A stretch of 64,000 nucleotides of DNA from CAIQQQ01 sp040399685. Lineage in GTDB: Bacteria; Pseudomonadota; Alphaproteobacteria; Acetobacterales; Acetobacteraceae. The stretch is from positions 186,001 through 250,000 of the forward strand of contig JBBART010000001.1 of assembly GCA_040399685.1 (NCBI GenBank). Direction: 5' to 3'. How positions within the stretch are numbered: position 1 is the first letter of the stretch; every line of letters begins with the position of its first letter. The notes below the pieces were generated by a model. It was not told the origin of the DNA. It worked only from the letters and a program-made list of their open reading frames with translations, and searched no databases. Below, in pieces: positions 42,936 through 52,442 of the stretch. The position numbers were made by a program, and so were the translations under genes.

Positions 42936-43988
42936 ATGGGCATCGAGACCATCGGACCCGGCCGATTGATGGCGGCGGAACTGGCCGAGCAGCCCAAAAT
43001 CTGGCGGGGTCTTCTGGATCGCCGACCTGAATTTGCGGCTCTGGGCCGTCAGATCGCGGCGAAGGTGCCACGTTTTGTGCTGTTCGCCGCCAGAGGCACA
43101 TCCGACCACGCGGCGCTCTATGCCAAATATCTTGTCGAGATCCTGCATGGCCTGCCGTGCGGCCTGGTGTCGCCGTCAACCATGACAGCCTATGGCACTG
43201 TGCCGTCCTGGGGCGATGTGCTGCTGATTGCGGTGAGCCAGTCCGGCGGTTCGCCCGATCTTGTGCAGACCCTTGAGATGGGGCGACGTGGCGGCGCGTT
43301 GACGCTCGCTGTCACCAACAGCCCACATTCCCCGTTGGCCCAGGCGGCGGCGCTGCATATTGATGTGGGGGCGGGGCCGGAGCGATCGGTGGTGGCCACC
43401 AAGTCCTACACGGCGCAGCTTCTGGCGCTGTATCTGGCCCTGGACCATTGGCGCGGGGGCGCCGGGGCCGACGCCGGGCCGTTGCCGGATTTGGGCGACA
43501 CCGTGTTGGCGCGCGGCAATGATGTGCTGGCGGCCATTGCGCAGCGTTACCGCTTTGCCCAGCACATGATTCTGACCGGGCGCGGCTATGGCTATCCCAC
43601 GGCGCGAGAGGCCGCCTTGAAGTTGATGGAGACCAGCTATGTCTCCGCCCAGGCCTTTTCCGGCGCCGATTTGATGCATGGGCCGTTGGCCCTGCTGGAC
43701 CCGCGGATGCCGGTGCTGGCGGTGGTGCCGAACGGTATGGCCGGTGCGGCGATGGCCCAGGTGCTGCCGCGGATTCGCGGGTCTGGAGCGGATCTGTTTG
43801 TGGTCGGCAGCGCCGGGGCCGTGGCCGAGGCCGATGCCGGGTTTGTCCTGCCGGATGGGGCGCCGGAGCCGCTGTCGCCGTTGCTGGAAATTCTGCCGTT
43901 CCAAATCCTGGCGCTGCATGTGGCGGTGGCGCGGGGCGAGAATCCGGACAGCCCGCGCGGCCTGCGCAAGGTGACGGAGACGCTCTGA
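42936..43988 (+). CDS. SIS-domain sugar isomerase/deaminase (GlmS C-terminal-like)
   Basis: A 350-residue protein with two SIS domains, like the isomerase half of GlmS and AgaS/NagB-II type amino-sugar-6-phosphate deaminases. First domain: FAARGTSDHAALYAKYL and AVSQSGGSPDLV (phosphate loop). Second: GRGYGYPTAREAALKLMETS and DLMHGPLALLD. GGAGA precedes the ATG. With the BadF-type kinase and sugar importer downstream, it probably isomerises and deaminates an amino-sugar 6-phosphate to a fructose or tagatose phosphate. Confidence 0.85.
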   Translation: MGIETIGPGRLMAAELAEQPKIWRGLLDRRPEFAALGRQIAAKVPRFVLFAARGTSDHAALYAKYLVEILHGLPCGLVSPSTMTAYGTVPSWGDVLLIAVSQSGGSPDLVQTLEMGRRGGALTLAVTNSPHSPLAQAAALHIDVGAGPERSVVATKSYTAQLLALYLALDHWRGGAGADAGPLPDLGDTVLARGNDVLAAIAQRYRFAQHMILTGRGYGYPTAREAALKLMETSYVSAQAFSGADLMHGPLALLDPRMPVLAVVPNGMAGAAMAQVLPRIRGSGADLFVVGSAGAVAEADAGFVLPDGAPEPLSPLLEILPFQILALHVAVARGENPDSPRGLRKVTETL

Positions 43989-44062
43989 ACCGACATCTTG
44001 CCCCATGCGACCACGGGCCGCATGATCCCTGGCGATGCCCCTGGCTGGAGGTGAGATATCCA

Positions 44063-45085
44063 TTGAACGGCGATGTTCTGGCGATCGATCTCGGCAAAAC
44101 CGGATGCCGCGTTGCGTTATGGGCGGATGGTCGCCGGTTGGATGGCGCGGGCGCGGGTGCGCCGGGCTTGGCCGTGCCAGGCGGTGCTGCCTTGGCGGAA
44201 GCAGCCATCCTCGCGGTGGCAATGCCGTTGCTGCGCACGGCGAAGATTGGAAAATTGAAGGCCGTCTGCGTCGGCGCTGCCGGCATGCTCGCCGCCCCGG
44301 AGGCTGCGCGTGTTCTGGCGCAGCGCCTCTGTGCGCATCTGCCAGCCGAGAGCGTGGCCGTGGCGAGCGACGCTGTCACATCCCATGCCGGGGCGTTGGC
44401 GGGGAAGGCGGGCGTGGTGTTGGCCGTCGGCACCGGCGCTGTGGCCATTGCCATCGGGCCAGGCGGCGTGCTGCACCGCGCCGATGGCTGGGGGCCGCGC
44501 CTGGGCGACGAGGGTGGCGGTGCGTGGCTGGGGCTGGAGGGCCTGCGGGCCGCACTGCGGGCCACTGACGGGCGCGGGCCGGCAACGACACTGATGCACG
44601 CTGCCGTGCTTCGTTTTGGTGTCCTCACGGGACTGTCCGCGCTGATGGAAGGGCATGACAATGCCCCCGGTCTGGCGGCAACGTTTGCACCGGACATCTA
44701 TCACCACGCAGAGGCTGGCGACGCGATTGCCGCCGGCCTGATCCGACAGGCTGCCGCTGCTCTGGCTGCCACCGCCGCCGCCGCCGCGTTCAGGCTGGTC
44801 GACATGGGACCGGTGCCCTTCGCGGCCGTTGGCGGCCTGCTGAATCTTGGACCGCTGCTGACCGTGCCGTTGCTGGCGACATTGCACACGGATATGCCGT
44901 GGCTTGAACACGCGTCGGCACACGGCACATCGCTGGACGGGGCCCTTCTGCTGGCAGCCGACCACGGCACCGTGCACGAGCCGACATTGGTGCGGGTGGT
45001 TGCCATGGAATGCGCTGCAGGATTGCCTTTCACCGCCGTTACGGCACCATCATCCAATAAAAAGGTTAAAGGGACATTGCCATGA
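44063..45085 (+). CDS. BadF/BadG-type sugar kinase, probable N-acetylglucosamine-like kinase
   Basis: A 340-residue kinase of the BadF/N-acetylglucosamine kinase family in the actin-like ATPase fold. The phosphate-1 loop is AIDLGKTGCRVALW, phosphate-2 is LAVGTGAVAIAIG, and GWGPRLGDEGGGAWLG is the usual sugar-kinase motif. The TTG at 44063 is preferred because GGAGGTGA lies eight bases upstream; the same frame has a GTG at 44051 inside that ribosome site. It overlaps the binding-protein start by four bases. Kinase, SIS enzyme and importer together make an amino-sugar pathway. Confidence 0.82.
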   Translation: MNGDVLAIDLGKTGCRVALWADGRRLDGAGAGAPGLAVPGGAALAEAAILAVAMPLLRTAKIGKLKAVCVGAAGMLAAPEAARVLAQRLCAHLPAESVAVASDAVTSHAGALAGKAGVVLAVGTGAVAIAIGPGGVLHRADGWGPRLGDEGGGAWLGLEGLRAALRATDGRGPATTLMHAAVLRFGVLTGLSALMEGHDNAPGLAATFAPDIYHHAEAGDAIAAGLIRQAAAALAATAAAAAFRLVDMGPVPFAAVGGLLNLGPLLTVPLLATLHTDMPWLEHASAHGTSLDGALLLAADHGTVHEPTLVRVVAMECAAGLPFTAVTAPSSNKKVKGTLP

Positions 45086-46338
45086 ACCGATTTCTGAAAC
45101 GCAGCACCGGCCTCTCCGCCCTGGCATTGATGACCGGCCTGTTCGCCGCTGCCCCCGTGCAGGCCGGCGAGATCACCTTCTGGACCTGGCGCCAGGAAGA
45201 CCGGGCCGCCTATACCGAATTGTTCAACAATTTCACCAAGGCCAATCCAGACATCCGCGTGAAGTTCGAATCCTTCGCGCCGGAGAACTACAACACCATC
45301 GTCTCGACCGCCCTGGCCGGCGGGCGTGGCGGCGACGTGCTGCAATCGCGCGCCTATGGCGGCCTTGAACAGGTGGCCAAGGCTGGGTATCTGCTGCCGC
45401 TGGACCCCAAGGACGTGCCGGAACTCGCTCATTTTCCGGCCGAGGCGCTGGCCGCGGAAACATTGCGCGCCGACAAGCGCGTGTATGCCATCCCGTTCGC
45501 CTCCCAGACCCTCGGCCTGTTCGTCAACAATGACATGTTCGCCAAGGCCGGCGTGAAGCCGCCCGAGACATGGGACCAGTTGATCGCCGTCTCCAAGGCG
45601 CTGAAAGAAAAGGGCATCACGCCGATTGCCAACGGCACGGCGACGGGCTGGATGGATGAAGTCTTCGCCGGCATCTTCACCAACCCGATGCTGGGGCCGG
45701 ATTTTGTGGCTGATATTCTTGCGGGCAAAACCACCTTCGAGGACACGCGCTACACCGACGCGCTGGCCAAGCTGCTGGAGCTGCGCGACTACATGCCGCA
45801 GGGCCAGACCGGCATCGACTACCCCACCGCCCAGCAGCTTTTTCTGTCGGGCCGTGCGGCGATGTTCGCCGGCGGCAGTTTCGAGATCAGCAATTTTCGC
45901 AAGCAAAACCCCAAGCTCAACATGGACTTCATCGCCCCGCCCGCGCCCAAGGAAGGTGCGCCTCGGTATGTGGCCAAGTTCTTTGACGGCGGTTACGCGG
46001 TGAATGCCAAGTCGGCCAACCAGGCCGATGCGCTGAAGCTGGTGCGCTATATGGGCACCAAGGAATACGGCGACCGGTTCGCTGCTTTGCTCGGCAACAT
46101 CTCGCCGATCAAGGGGGTGGTGCTGGAAGATCCGTTGCTGGCCAAGGTGGCGGCGCTGAACGCTGTTTCGATGCCCTACATCATGGCGGTGTATTTTCGC
46201 CACGATTCGCCCACCGGATCGGAATTGATCCAGAACGGCGTGCAGAAGATGATGGGCGGCACCATTACGCCGCAACAGGTGGGCATCGATGTCACGCAGG
46301 GCATTGCCCCGCATTTCCCACCCTTTCAGAAAAAGTAG
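45082..46338 (+). CDS. Carbohydrate ABC importer, substrate-binding protein (amino-sugar type)
   Basis: A 418-residue family 1 binding protein with signal peptide (MNRFLKRSTGLSALALMTGL, cleavage near VQAGE). Mature landmarks: EITFWTWRQEDR, FTKANPDIRVKFE and repeated aromatic residues lining the sugar site (TATGWMDEVFAG). Translationally coupled to the kinase, which argues that the imported sugar is phosphorylated by it. Permeases follow after six bases. Confidence 0.9.
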   Translation: MNRFLKRSTGLSALALMTGLFAAAPVQAGEITFWTWRQEDRAAYTELFNNFTKANPDIRVKFESFAPENYNTIVSTALAGGRGGDVLQSRAYGGLEQVAKAGYLLPLDPKDVPELAHFPAEALAAETLRADKRVYAIPFASQTLGLFVNNDMFAKAGVKPPETWDQLIAVSKALKEKGITPIANGTATGWMDEVFAGIFTNPMLGPDFVADILAGKTTFEDTRYTDALAKLLELRDYMPQGQTGIDYPTAQQLFLSGRAAMFAGGSFEISNFRKQNPKLNMDFIAPPAPKEGAPRYVAKFFDGGYAVNAKSANQADALKLVRYMGTKEYGDRFAALLGNISPIKGVVLEDPLLAKVAALNAVSMPYIMAVYFRHDSPTGSELIQNGVQKMMGGTITPQQVGIDVTQGIAPHFPPFQKK

Positions 46339-46344
46339 GCTGAT

Positions 46345-47253
46345 ATGACGCCCCGGCGCCAACGAGGATTGTGGATCGCGTTCCTGTTGGCGCCGGCCCT
46401 GATCACCATGACATTGTTCGTGGTGTGGCCGTTGCTGGCGGCATTTCGGTTCTCGTTCTTCAGCTTTAACGGCCTGAAGGTGGCCGACTTCATAGGGCTG
46501 GAGAACTTTATCGACGTGCTGGGCCGGCCGCCTTACCGGGCCGCCACCTTCGCTGCCCTCTGGCACAACATCATCGTCTTTGTGGCTTTGATGATCGCGC
46601 AGAACGGGGCTGCTTTTCTGATCGCCTTTGCGCTGATGAAGGCGCTGCCGGGGCATCGGATCCACCAGGTGATTGTGTTCCTGCCGGTGGTGCTGTCGGC
46701 GGTGATCGTGAGCTTTCTGTGGAAGCTGTTCTACCATCCGTTGTTTGGGGTGGTGAACCAGGCGTTGTTGCTGGTGGGCATCGAAGGCCCGCCCTGGTTG
46801 GGCGATCCGCACACCGCGCTTGGCAGTATTATTTTCGTCAATGCGTGGCACTGGCTGGGGTTTCCGGTACTGATCTTCCTGGCCGGCATGCAGCGCATTC
46901 CGTTGGAAACGCTGGAAGCAGCGCGGCTGGACGGCGCCACGGACCGGGTTCTTTTGGTCCACATCATCTGGCCGCTGGTGGCGCCGAGCGTGACGATTGT
47001 GTTTATTCTCACCTTCATCGGCAGCTTCAACTGGTTTGAACTGCCATATATCATGGCTGGACTCAGTGGCGCGCCCGGCGGGGCCACCGATGTGCTGGGG
47101 CTTTATTTCTACCGTACGGCCTTTGGCACCGTCAGTTCCGGCTTGCAGGATTTTGGCCATGGCAGTGCCTTGGCCGTACTGATGTTCATCTTCATCGCGG
47201 CGGTCTCGGCCCTGGCGCTGCGCATCCTGCGGCGGCGGGAGATTGAACTTTGA
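46345..47253 (+). CDS. Sugar ABC transporter permease (MalF-like)
   Basis: A 302-residue inner-membrane permease with six helices; EAA loop ETLEAARLDGATDRVLLVHI. Begins MTPRRQRGLWIAFLLAPALI. Overlaps the next permease by four bases. Forms the pore of the amino-sugar importer, for which no ATPase gene is nearby. Confidence 0.9.
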   Translation: MTPRRQRGLWIAFLLAPALITMTLFVVWPLLAAFRFSFFSFNGLKVADFIGLENFIDVLGRPPYRAATFAALWHNIIVFVALMIAQNGAAFLIAFALMKALPGHRIHQVIVFLPVVLSAVIVSFLWKLFYHPLFGVVNQALLLVGIEGPPWLGDPHTALGSIIFVNAWHWLGFPVLIFLAGMQRIPLETLEAARLDGATDRVLLVHIIWPLVAPSVTIVFILTFIGSFNWFELPYIMAGLSGAPGGATDVLGLYFYRTAFGTVSSGLQDFGHGSALAVLMFIFIAAVSALALRILRRREIEL

Positions 47254-48074
47254 AGCGGCTGACGCTGGGCACAGCCGGCCTGCAAGTGCTGCTGGTGCTG
47301 AACGGCCTGCTGATGATTTATCCATTGTTCATCATGGTGCTGTCGGCCTTCAAATCGAACGCCGAGATTTTCGATTCTCCCTTTGCCCTGCCGGAGCATT
47401 TCGATCTCGCCAACCTCCGTCGGGTGTGGGAGGAGACGAATTTTGTGCAGTACCTCGCCAACTCCGCGATCATCACCACCGTTTCGGTGGCGGTATTGCT
47501 GGTGTTCGGCACCATGGCCGCCTATGCTATCGCGCGGTATCCGTTTCGCTTCCGTGAGGCGATATTTCTGTTCTTTCTCAGCGGCCTGATGGTGCCGCTC
47601 AAGCTCGCGGTCATTCCGTTGTTCGTGCAACTGGACCGGCTGGGATTGATCGATACCCGCACGGGGTTGGTGCTGGTGTATGTGGCGATGGGGCTGCCAT
47701 CGACGGTGTTTATCCTCACTGGCTTTCTGCGCACGCTGCCGGGCGAGTTGGAGGAATCAGCGCGTCTTGAGGGTGCCAGTGAAGCGCGCATCCTGTGGTC
47801 GATTATGCTGCCGTTGGCACGCCCTGCCTTGGTGATTGCCGGCATTCAGAATGCAGTGCCGATCTGGAACGATTTCTTTTTCCCGCTGGTGTTCGTGACC
47901 ACGGACCGGTTGAAGACGCTGCCGCAGGGGCTGAGCGTGTTCATGGGCGAATACAACACGGATTGGGGCGTGCTGTTCGCCGGCCTGACGTTGGCGGCGC
48001 TGCCCATTATGCTGTGCTATATCTTGCTGTCCCGCCAGTTTATCGCGGGCCTGACGCAGGGGGCGGTGAAGTGA
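47250..48074 (+). CDS. Sugar ABC transporter permease (MalG-like)
   Basis: A 274-residue permease; EAA loop LEESARLEGASEARILWSI. The start at 47250 is a TTG/ATG-type codon overlapping the upstream permease stop (TTTGAAG); the family N-terminus follows directly. Last gene of the operon, ending 38 bases before the convergent CheW-type gene. Confidence 0.88.
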   Translation: MKRLTLGTAGLQVLLVLNGLLMIYPLFIMVLSAFKSNAEIFDSPFALPEHFDLANLRRVWEETNFVQYLANSAIITTVSVAVLLVFGTMAAYAIARYPFRFREAIFLFFLSGLMVPLKLAVIPLFVQLDRLGLIDTRTGLVLVYVAMGLPSTVFILTGFLRTLPGELEESARLEGASEARILWSIMLPLARPALVIAGIQNAVPIWNDFFFPLVFVTTDRLKTLPQGLSVFMGEYNTDWGVLFAGLTLAALPIMLCYILLSRQFIAGLTQGAVK

Positions 48075-48111
48075 AAAGCTCCGTCTCTCCCATTGGGACG
48101 GGGTGTGCCGA

Positions 48112-49596
48112 TCAGGCTGCGTGCGTCAGCCAGTTCGTCACATCCTGCGACAGGCCGACAAGGTCCAGCAGCTTCAATGTCATTTGCTTGTCCTTTGTCT
48201 GCACCACATGTTGCTGGGTGCGGCCCGCCAGGAATGCCTCTGGCGTGGTCGCTGAGCCGCCATTCCCCGCCTCTATACCCTTGGTGTCGTCTGACAGCAT
48301 CACATGCCGTATGGCGTCCAGCCGATCGACGATGAAACCCACCACGCCTGCTTCATCCTCGACGAGCAGGATCAGCGATTGGGGGGCAGGGGCACACTGC
48401 GCCTGTCCTGCGAGCGTGCGCAGATGGATCAGTGGTACCAGCCTGTTGTTCAGGCGCGCCGTATAGGGCGAGAGCGAAAGCGGGTCGCCCAACCGCAGCA
48501 ACGTTTGGGGCATGGGCGTAATGTCGCGGATCGCCGAGAGGCGCGTGTTGTAGGATTGACCGGCACTCTCAAAGCTCAGCACGTCAAGCTTGCTCCACGC
48601 CCCACCGGCCACGTCGCGCGCGGCGGCGCTGTCGTCGATGCCCTGGCACAGCCGGCAGGCGGCGGTGATCGTGCTGTCTGCCAGCAGCGCCGTATGGTCG
48701 ATCAGCAGGGCATCGCCTTGTTCCTGCGCCAACAGGCCCTGAAACATCTTTGGCAAGCGCAGAGACTGGGGCGGAATAGGCTCAAGCGCTGCGTCGGTAT
48801 GCTGGCTCAGTCGGACCACCGCGTTGACTGAAATGGCGCAGCGCATTGCGGTGTTGCCGAGGATCAGCATATGCGCCGGGGCATCGGGCATGTCATGCGG
48901 TGGCAGCGCCAGCAGGTTGCGTAAATCAAAAGCCGCGATGGAGCGCCCGCGCAGATGCACCATGCCTTTGAAACTCTCGGTCACCAGCGCCGTCACTTCG
49001 ATCGGGGGGTGGGGGATGATTTGCTGAACGGCTGCGATGTCGATGCACAGGCGATGTGGCCCGAGGTCGAAATGCAGGAAAAATCGCTGCATCTGGTCGT
49101 CTACCGCAGCTTCGCCAAGTGTGTCGCTTTCCCGCAGCAGTCGTACGCCCGGCCTGGCAGCGAGGGTTTCTGGATCGAGCACCGCCAGAATGTCCTGGCT
49201 GTCCGGCGCCATCAGCAGGTGTGTTCCGAGCCGATGCGCCTCGCCCTGCGCATCGGCCACGCGGTGCAGATGCGACGCCGGGCTGCGAATCATGCTGCCG
49301 ATGCCGTCCACGCCCATGCCCATCCGGCCTTGATCGGTGCGTAGTATGACGATGTGGCCCGGAGGCGTGCCGTCGGTATCCTCGCCCAGCAGGCGGCGCA
49401 AATCGATGGTGGGGATGGCCGAACCACGGAGATTGAACGTTCCGAGAACATGATCCGGGGCGCCGAAATCTGTGGTAAACCGCGTCGGTGGCACAATCAC
49501 CTCCTGCAGAATTGCGATCGGCACGGCCAGCCGGGCCCGGCCGGCATTCACAACGCCATAGATAGCCAGTGCCTCAGCCTGCAACGGGCCTGACAT
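48112..49596 (-). CDS. Triple CheW-domain protein
   Basis: A 494-residue cytoplasmic protein of three tandem CheW-like domains (about 10–145, 170–308 and 335–470). CheW couples chemoreceptors to the kinase CheA. The conserved receptor-binding turn appears as FNLRG (54–58) in the first, HLRG (214–217) in the second, and degenerates to RLNN (381–384) in the third. Single CheW proteins are about 160 residues, so this is a multivalent scaffold. The PAS-repeat receptor lies six bases upstream on the same strand, so the two are probably co-transcribed. No CheA, CheR or CheB is in the window. Confidence 0.86.
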   Translation of the reverse strand: MSGPLQAEALAIYGVVNAGRARLAVPIAILQEVIVPPTRFTTDFGAPDHVLGTFNLRGSAIPTIDLRRLLGEDTDGTPPGHIVILRTDQGRMGMGVDGIGSMIRSPASHLHRVADAQGEAHRLGTHLLMAPDSQDILAVLDPETLAARPGVRLLRESDTLGEAAVDDQMQRFFLHFDLGPHRLCIDIAAVQQIIPHPPIEVTALVTESFKGMVHLRGRSIAAFDLRNLLALPPHDMPDAPAHMLILGNTAMRCAISVNAVVRLSQHTDAALEPIPPQSLRLPKMFQGLLAQEQGDALLIDHTALLADSTITAACRLCQGIDDSAAARDVAGGAWSKLDVLSFESAGQSYNTRLSAIRDITPMPQTLLRLGDPLSLSPYTARLNNRLVPLIHLRTLAGQAQCAPAPQSLILLVEDEAGVVGFIVDRLDAIRHVMLSDDTKGIEAGNGGSATTPEAFLAGRTQQHVVQTKDKQMTLKLLDLVGLSQDVTNWLTHAA

Positions 49597-49602
49597 CGGC
49601 GG

Positions 49603-52038
49603 TTATCCTGCCGTCCGCTGCTCGGATGCACTGTCCGGCAATGCCATCTCCCGCACCAGTGATGCCACTTCCCGGGCAGACATCAGTTGTTCGCTGCTGG
49701 CGCTGTCGATGAGTTGGATGGCCTTGCTGGTTCTGGCAACACCGGAGGTGATGCGCTCGAACGTCTCGCCCACTTTGTGTGACACCTGATTGCCGGTGGC
49801 CACGCGCTTGACGGATTCAGCGATCAACTTGTCGATCTGTCGCGCCGCCTGGCCTGACTTCTCGGCCAGTTTTCGGACCTCGTCAGCGACGACCGAAAAC
49901 CCCAAGCCATGCTCACCAGCACGGGCCGCCTCGATGGCGGCGTTGAAGGCGAGGAGATTGGTTTGACCGGCGATGTCGCCGATGACGCGAACGATGTCGC
50001 TGATGTCCTCCGAGGAGCGTTCGATCAGCCCGATCGCCTCGATGGAGCTTTGCAGGGCGCGGTTGCCCAGATCGGCATCGGATTGCGTGATCTGCGCCTG
50101 TTCGCCGGCCTGGCGGGTGCTGTCGGCGATGCCGGAAATGGAGCCGATCAATCGGTCAAGCGTCGCCGTCATGGCCGATGTTTTTGACCGGATGCGTTGT
50201 TCCAGTTCCACCTGGGCGGTGATGTCGGTGGCAAATTTTACGATTTTGGTCGGCACGCCATCGGCATCGAGGATGGGGTTATAGGTGGCCTGAATCCATA
50301 TCTCCAGCCCGCGCTTGCCGACGCGTTTGAACCGGCCTGCCTCGAACCGGCCTTCGGCGAGGCGCAGCCAGAAGTCGCGATAGCCGGTTGAACGCACAAA
50401 CGTCTCGTCACAGAACATGCTGTGATGTTGGCCCTGAACCTCATCGAGACGATAGCCGAAGGCGTTGAGGAAGTTGCTGTTGGCATCAAGAACATTGCCC
50501 TGGAGATCGAACTCGATGACCGCCTGGGCACGATTTATGGCGCGTACCTTGCCCTCGAATTCCGCAGCCTGGCGGGTGGCCGTGGTGATGTCGGTGGCGA
50601 ACTTCACCACTTTCAGGACCACGCCGTCAGCATCGAACACCGGGTTATAGGACGCCTGTATCCAGACCGGATGGCCGCCTTTCCCATTGCGCTTGAATGT
50701 GCCGGTGTGAAATTCACCCTGGCGCAGTCTTTGCCAAAATTCGGCATAGTCTTTGGACGCAGCGTAGCCGCTGGTGCAGAAGACGCGGTGGTGCTGGCCT
50801 AGCAGTTCGGCCGTTTCATACCCGAGCGCTTTGGCGAAATTGTTGTTCACAGCAAGGATGCTGCCATCAAGGGCGAATTCGATCACCGCCTGCGAGCGGC
50901 CGATTGCTGCAACCTTGGCCTCGTATTCAGCGTTCGCGAGCTTGTTGGCGGTGATGTCGGTGGCGAATTTCACCACTTTCAACGGCACGCCCTCGGCATC
51001 GAGGATGGGGTTGTAGATCGCTTGGATCCAGACTGTGCGGTTGCCGTTGCCGATGCGGCGGAAGATGCCGGACTGGAACTCGCCGCGTCGCAGCGCCGCC
51101 CAGAATTCCCTGTATTCGGACGAGCGCGCGTAGACAGGGTCACACAACATGGAGTGATGCCGTCCTTCCATCTCTTGTGCTTCATAGCCCATCGTGACCA
51201 GGAAATTCTGGTTGGCGTGCACGATATTGCCGCGCAGGTCGAACTCGATGACGCCCTGGGCGCGGTCGAGGGCGCGCATCTTGCCTTCGTGCTCGACGTT
51301 GCGCAGCTTGTCCTCAGTCACGTCGCTGGCGAATTTGACGATCTTGATCACCTCGCCCTTGGTATTCAGGGTGGGGTTGTAGCTGGCGCGCAGCCATACG
51401 GCGGCCCCGGCCTTGCTCCGCCGCAGGAATTCGCCGGACTGAAAAATGCCGGCGCGCAGCCCGTTCCAGAAATCGCGATACGTCTCTGACGCCGCATAGG
51501 CGGGGTCGCACAGTATGGAGTGGTGCTTGCCCAGTAGTTCATCACGCCGATAGCCGATGCTTTGGAGGAAGTTTTCGTTGGTGGAGATCACGATGCCACT
51601 GAGATCGAATTCGATGACGGCTTGAGAGCGACCGAGCGCCTGGATTTTGGCTTGATCATCGAGGAACTGCTCTGTTTCAGCGGTGCAGTCCATGGCCAGC
51701 ACCACAAGCGGCTGTGGGTCGGTCGAAACCTGTAATTTTTGAAGGCCCATCAGCTTGAACCAGAGCAGCCTGCCGTCGGCGGCGGTATGATGCGCCACGC
51801 CCAGCACCTGCCCAGACGAGTTGAGCTGTTCCAGCAGAGCGCCAGTCCCCGTTGCCTGGGGGAACAGGTCATCAATCCCGTGCCCCACAAGGGAAGGGGC
51901 AAGATGCCCAGAAAGTCGCAGAAAAGAGGGGTTTACATCAAGCAACCGTCCGTTCGCATCGAACGCCAGCAGATTTAGGCTGGTTGTGGCAAAATCGGCG
52001 CAGGCTAAAACAAGATGCGCTTCCAGGGCGATGTCCAT
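49603..52038 (-). CDS. Soluble methyl-accepting chemotaxis protein with four tandem PAS repeats (BdlA-like)
   Basis: An 811-residue cytoplasmic receptor. After a divergent first PAS (about 20–125) come four near-identical PAS/PAC repeats (about 131–250, 252–372, 374–494, 496–616). Each carries a motif like GKHHSILCDPAYA, then FW(x)GLRAG and a VKFATDIT end. A methyl-accepting signalling domain follows (DIAGQTNLLAFNAAIEAARAG). No membrane segment. BdlA-type receptors sense redox or metabolic state and control biofilm dispersal. The ATG at 52038 is preferred over a TTG at 52059. Confidence 0.88.
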   Translation of the reverse strand: MDIALEAHLVLACADFATTSLNLLAFDANGRLLDVNPSFLRLSGHLAPSLVGHGIDDLFPQATGTGALLEQLNSSGQVLGVAHHTAADGRLLWFKLMGLQKLQVSTDPQPLVVLAMDCTAETEQFLDDQAKIQALGRSQAVIEFDLSGIVISTNENFLQSIGYRRDELLGKHHSILCDPAYAASETYRDFWNGLRAGIFQSGEFLRRSKAGAAVWLRASYNPTLNTKGEVIKIVKFASDVTEDKLRNVEHEGKMRALDRAQGVIEFDLRGNIVHANQNFLVTMGYEAQEMEGRHHSMLCDPVYARSSEYREFWAALRRGEFQSGIFRRIGNGNRTVWIQAIYNPILDAEGVPLKVVKFATDITANKLANAEYEAKVAAIGRSQAVIEFALDGSILAVNNNFAKALGYETAELLGQHHRVFCTSGYAASKDYAEFWQRLRQGEFHTGTFKRNGKGGHPVWIQASYNPVFDADGVVLKVVKFATDITTATRQAAEFEGKVRAINRAQAVIEFDLQGNVLDANSNFLNAFGYRLDEVQGQHHSMFCDETFVRSTGYRDFWLRLAEGRFEAGRFKRVGKRGLEIWIQATYNPILDADGVPTKIVKFATDITAQVELEQRIRSKTSAMTATLDRLIGSISGIADSTRQAGEQAQITQSDADLGNRALQSSIEAIGLIERSSEDISDIVRVIGDIAGQTNLLAFNAAIEAARAGEHGLGFSVVADEVRKLAEKSGQAARQIDKLIAESVKRVATGNQVSHKVGETFERITSGVARTSKAIQLIDSASSEQLMSAREVASLVREMALPDSASEQRTAG

Positions 52039-52442
52039 GCTCTTTTCGATCCTCTGCAAGCGTCGTTGTTTCAGAAATTTGATGGTTAGAAGATTATCGT
52101 TGCGAGGTTAACGAATTCTTACCCATGCCGTGAGCACGTCCAACCCGGTGATGATGGGCGACAGCCCGTTGAGCGATGCCCCAATTTTGGCAATGTTGCC
52201 GTGGTCGCGTTCTCCTGGCGCCGTTCGTGCCGGTGCGATGGCGCATGCGCGGTTCGCGGTTGATTGGGCCATGGGTGTTGATGGTGGTTTCGTCTGACTT
52301 GCCAATGATGTGCGACGTCGCTGGGAGAAAGCGTCGTGGTGGTGTTTCACTGTGTTCGAGGGGGATTTCCCGGTTTTGTTAACCATCGGTACACTTTGAG
52401 GCATCATAAAAGACCCACATTTCTCGGGTGGATCGTCACAAT
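52039..52442. other. Divergent intergenic region between two chemotaxis-related genes
   Basis: About 400 bases without a credible gene. It must hold the promoters of the minus-strand PAS receptor and the plus-strand TRAP binding protein. A short AT-rich segment with TTGTTAACC lies near 52375, followed by CATAAA at 52405–52410, a weak promoter candidate for the TRAP gene. A minus-strand open frame at 52108–52407 has no recognisable domain and no ribosome site. Confidence 0.5.

Noticed and set aside
52108..52407. 99-residue minus-strand open frame in the divergent chemotaxis gap
   Set aside because: No ribosome site, no recognisable domain; gap must hold promoters.
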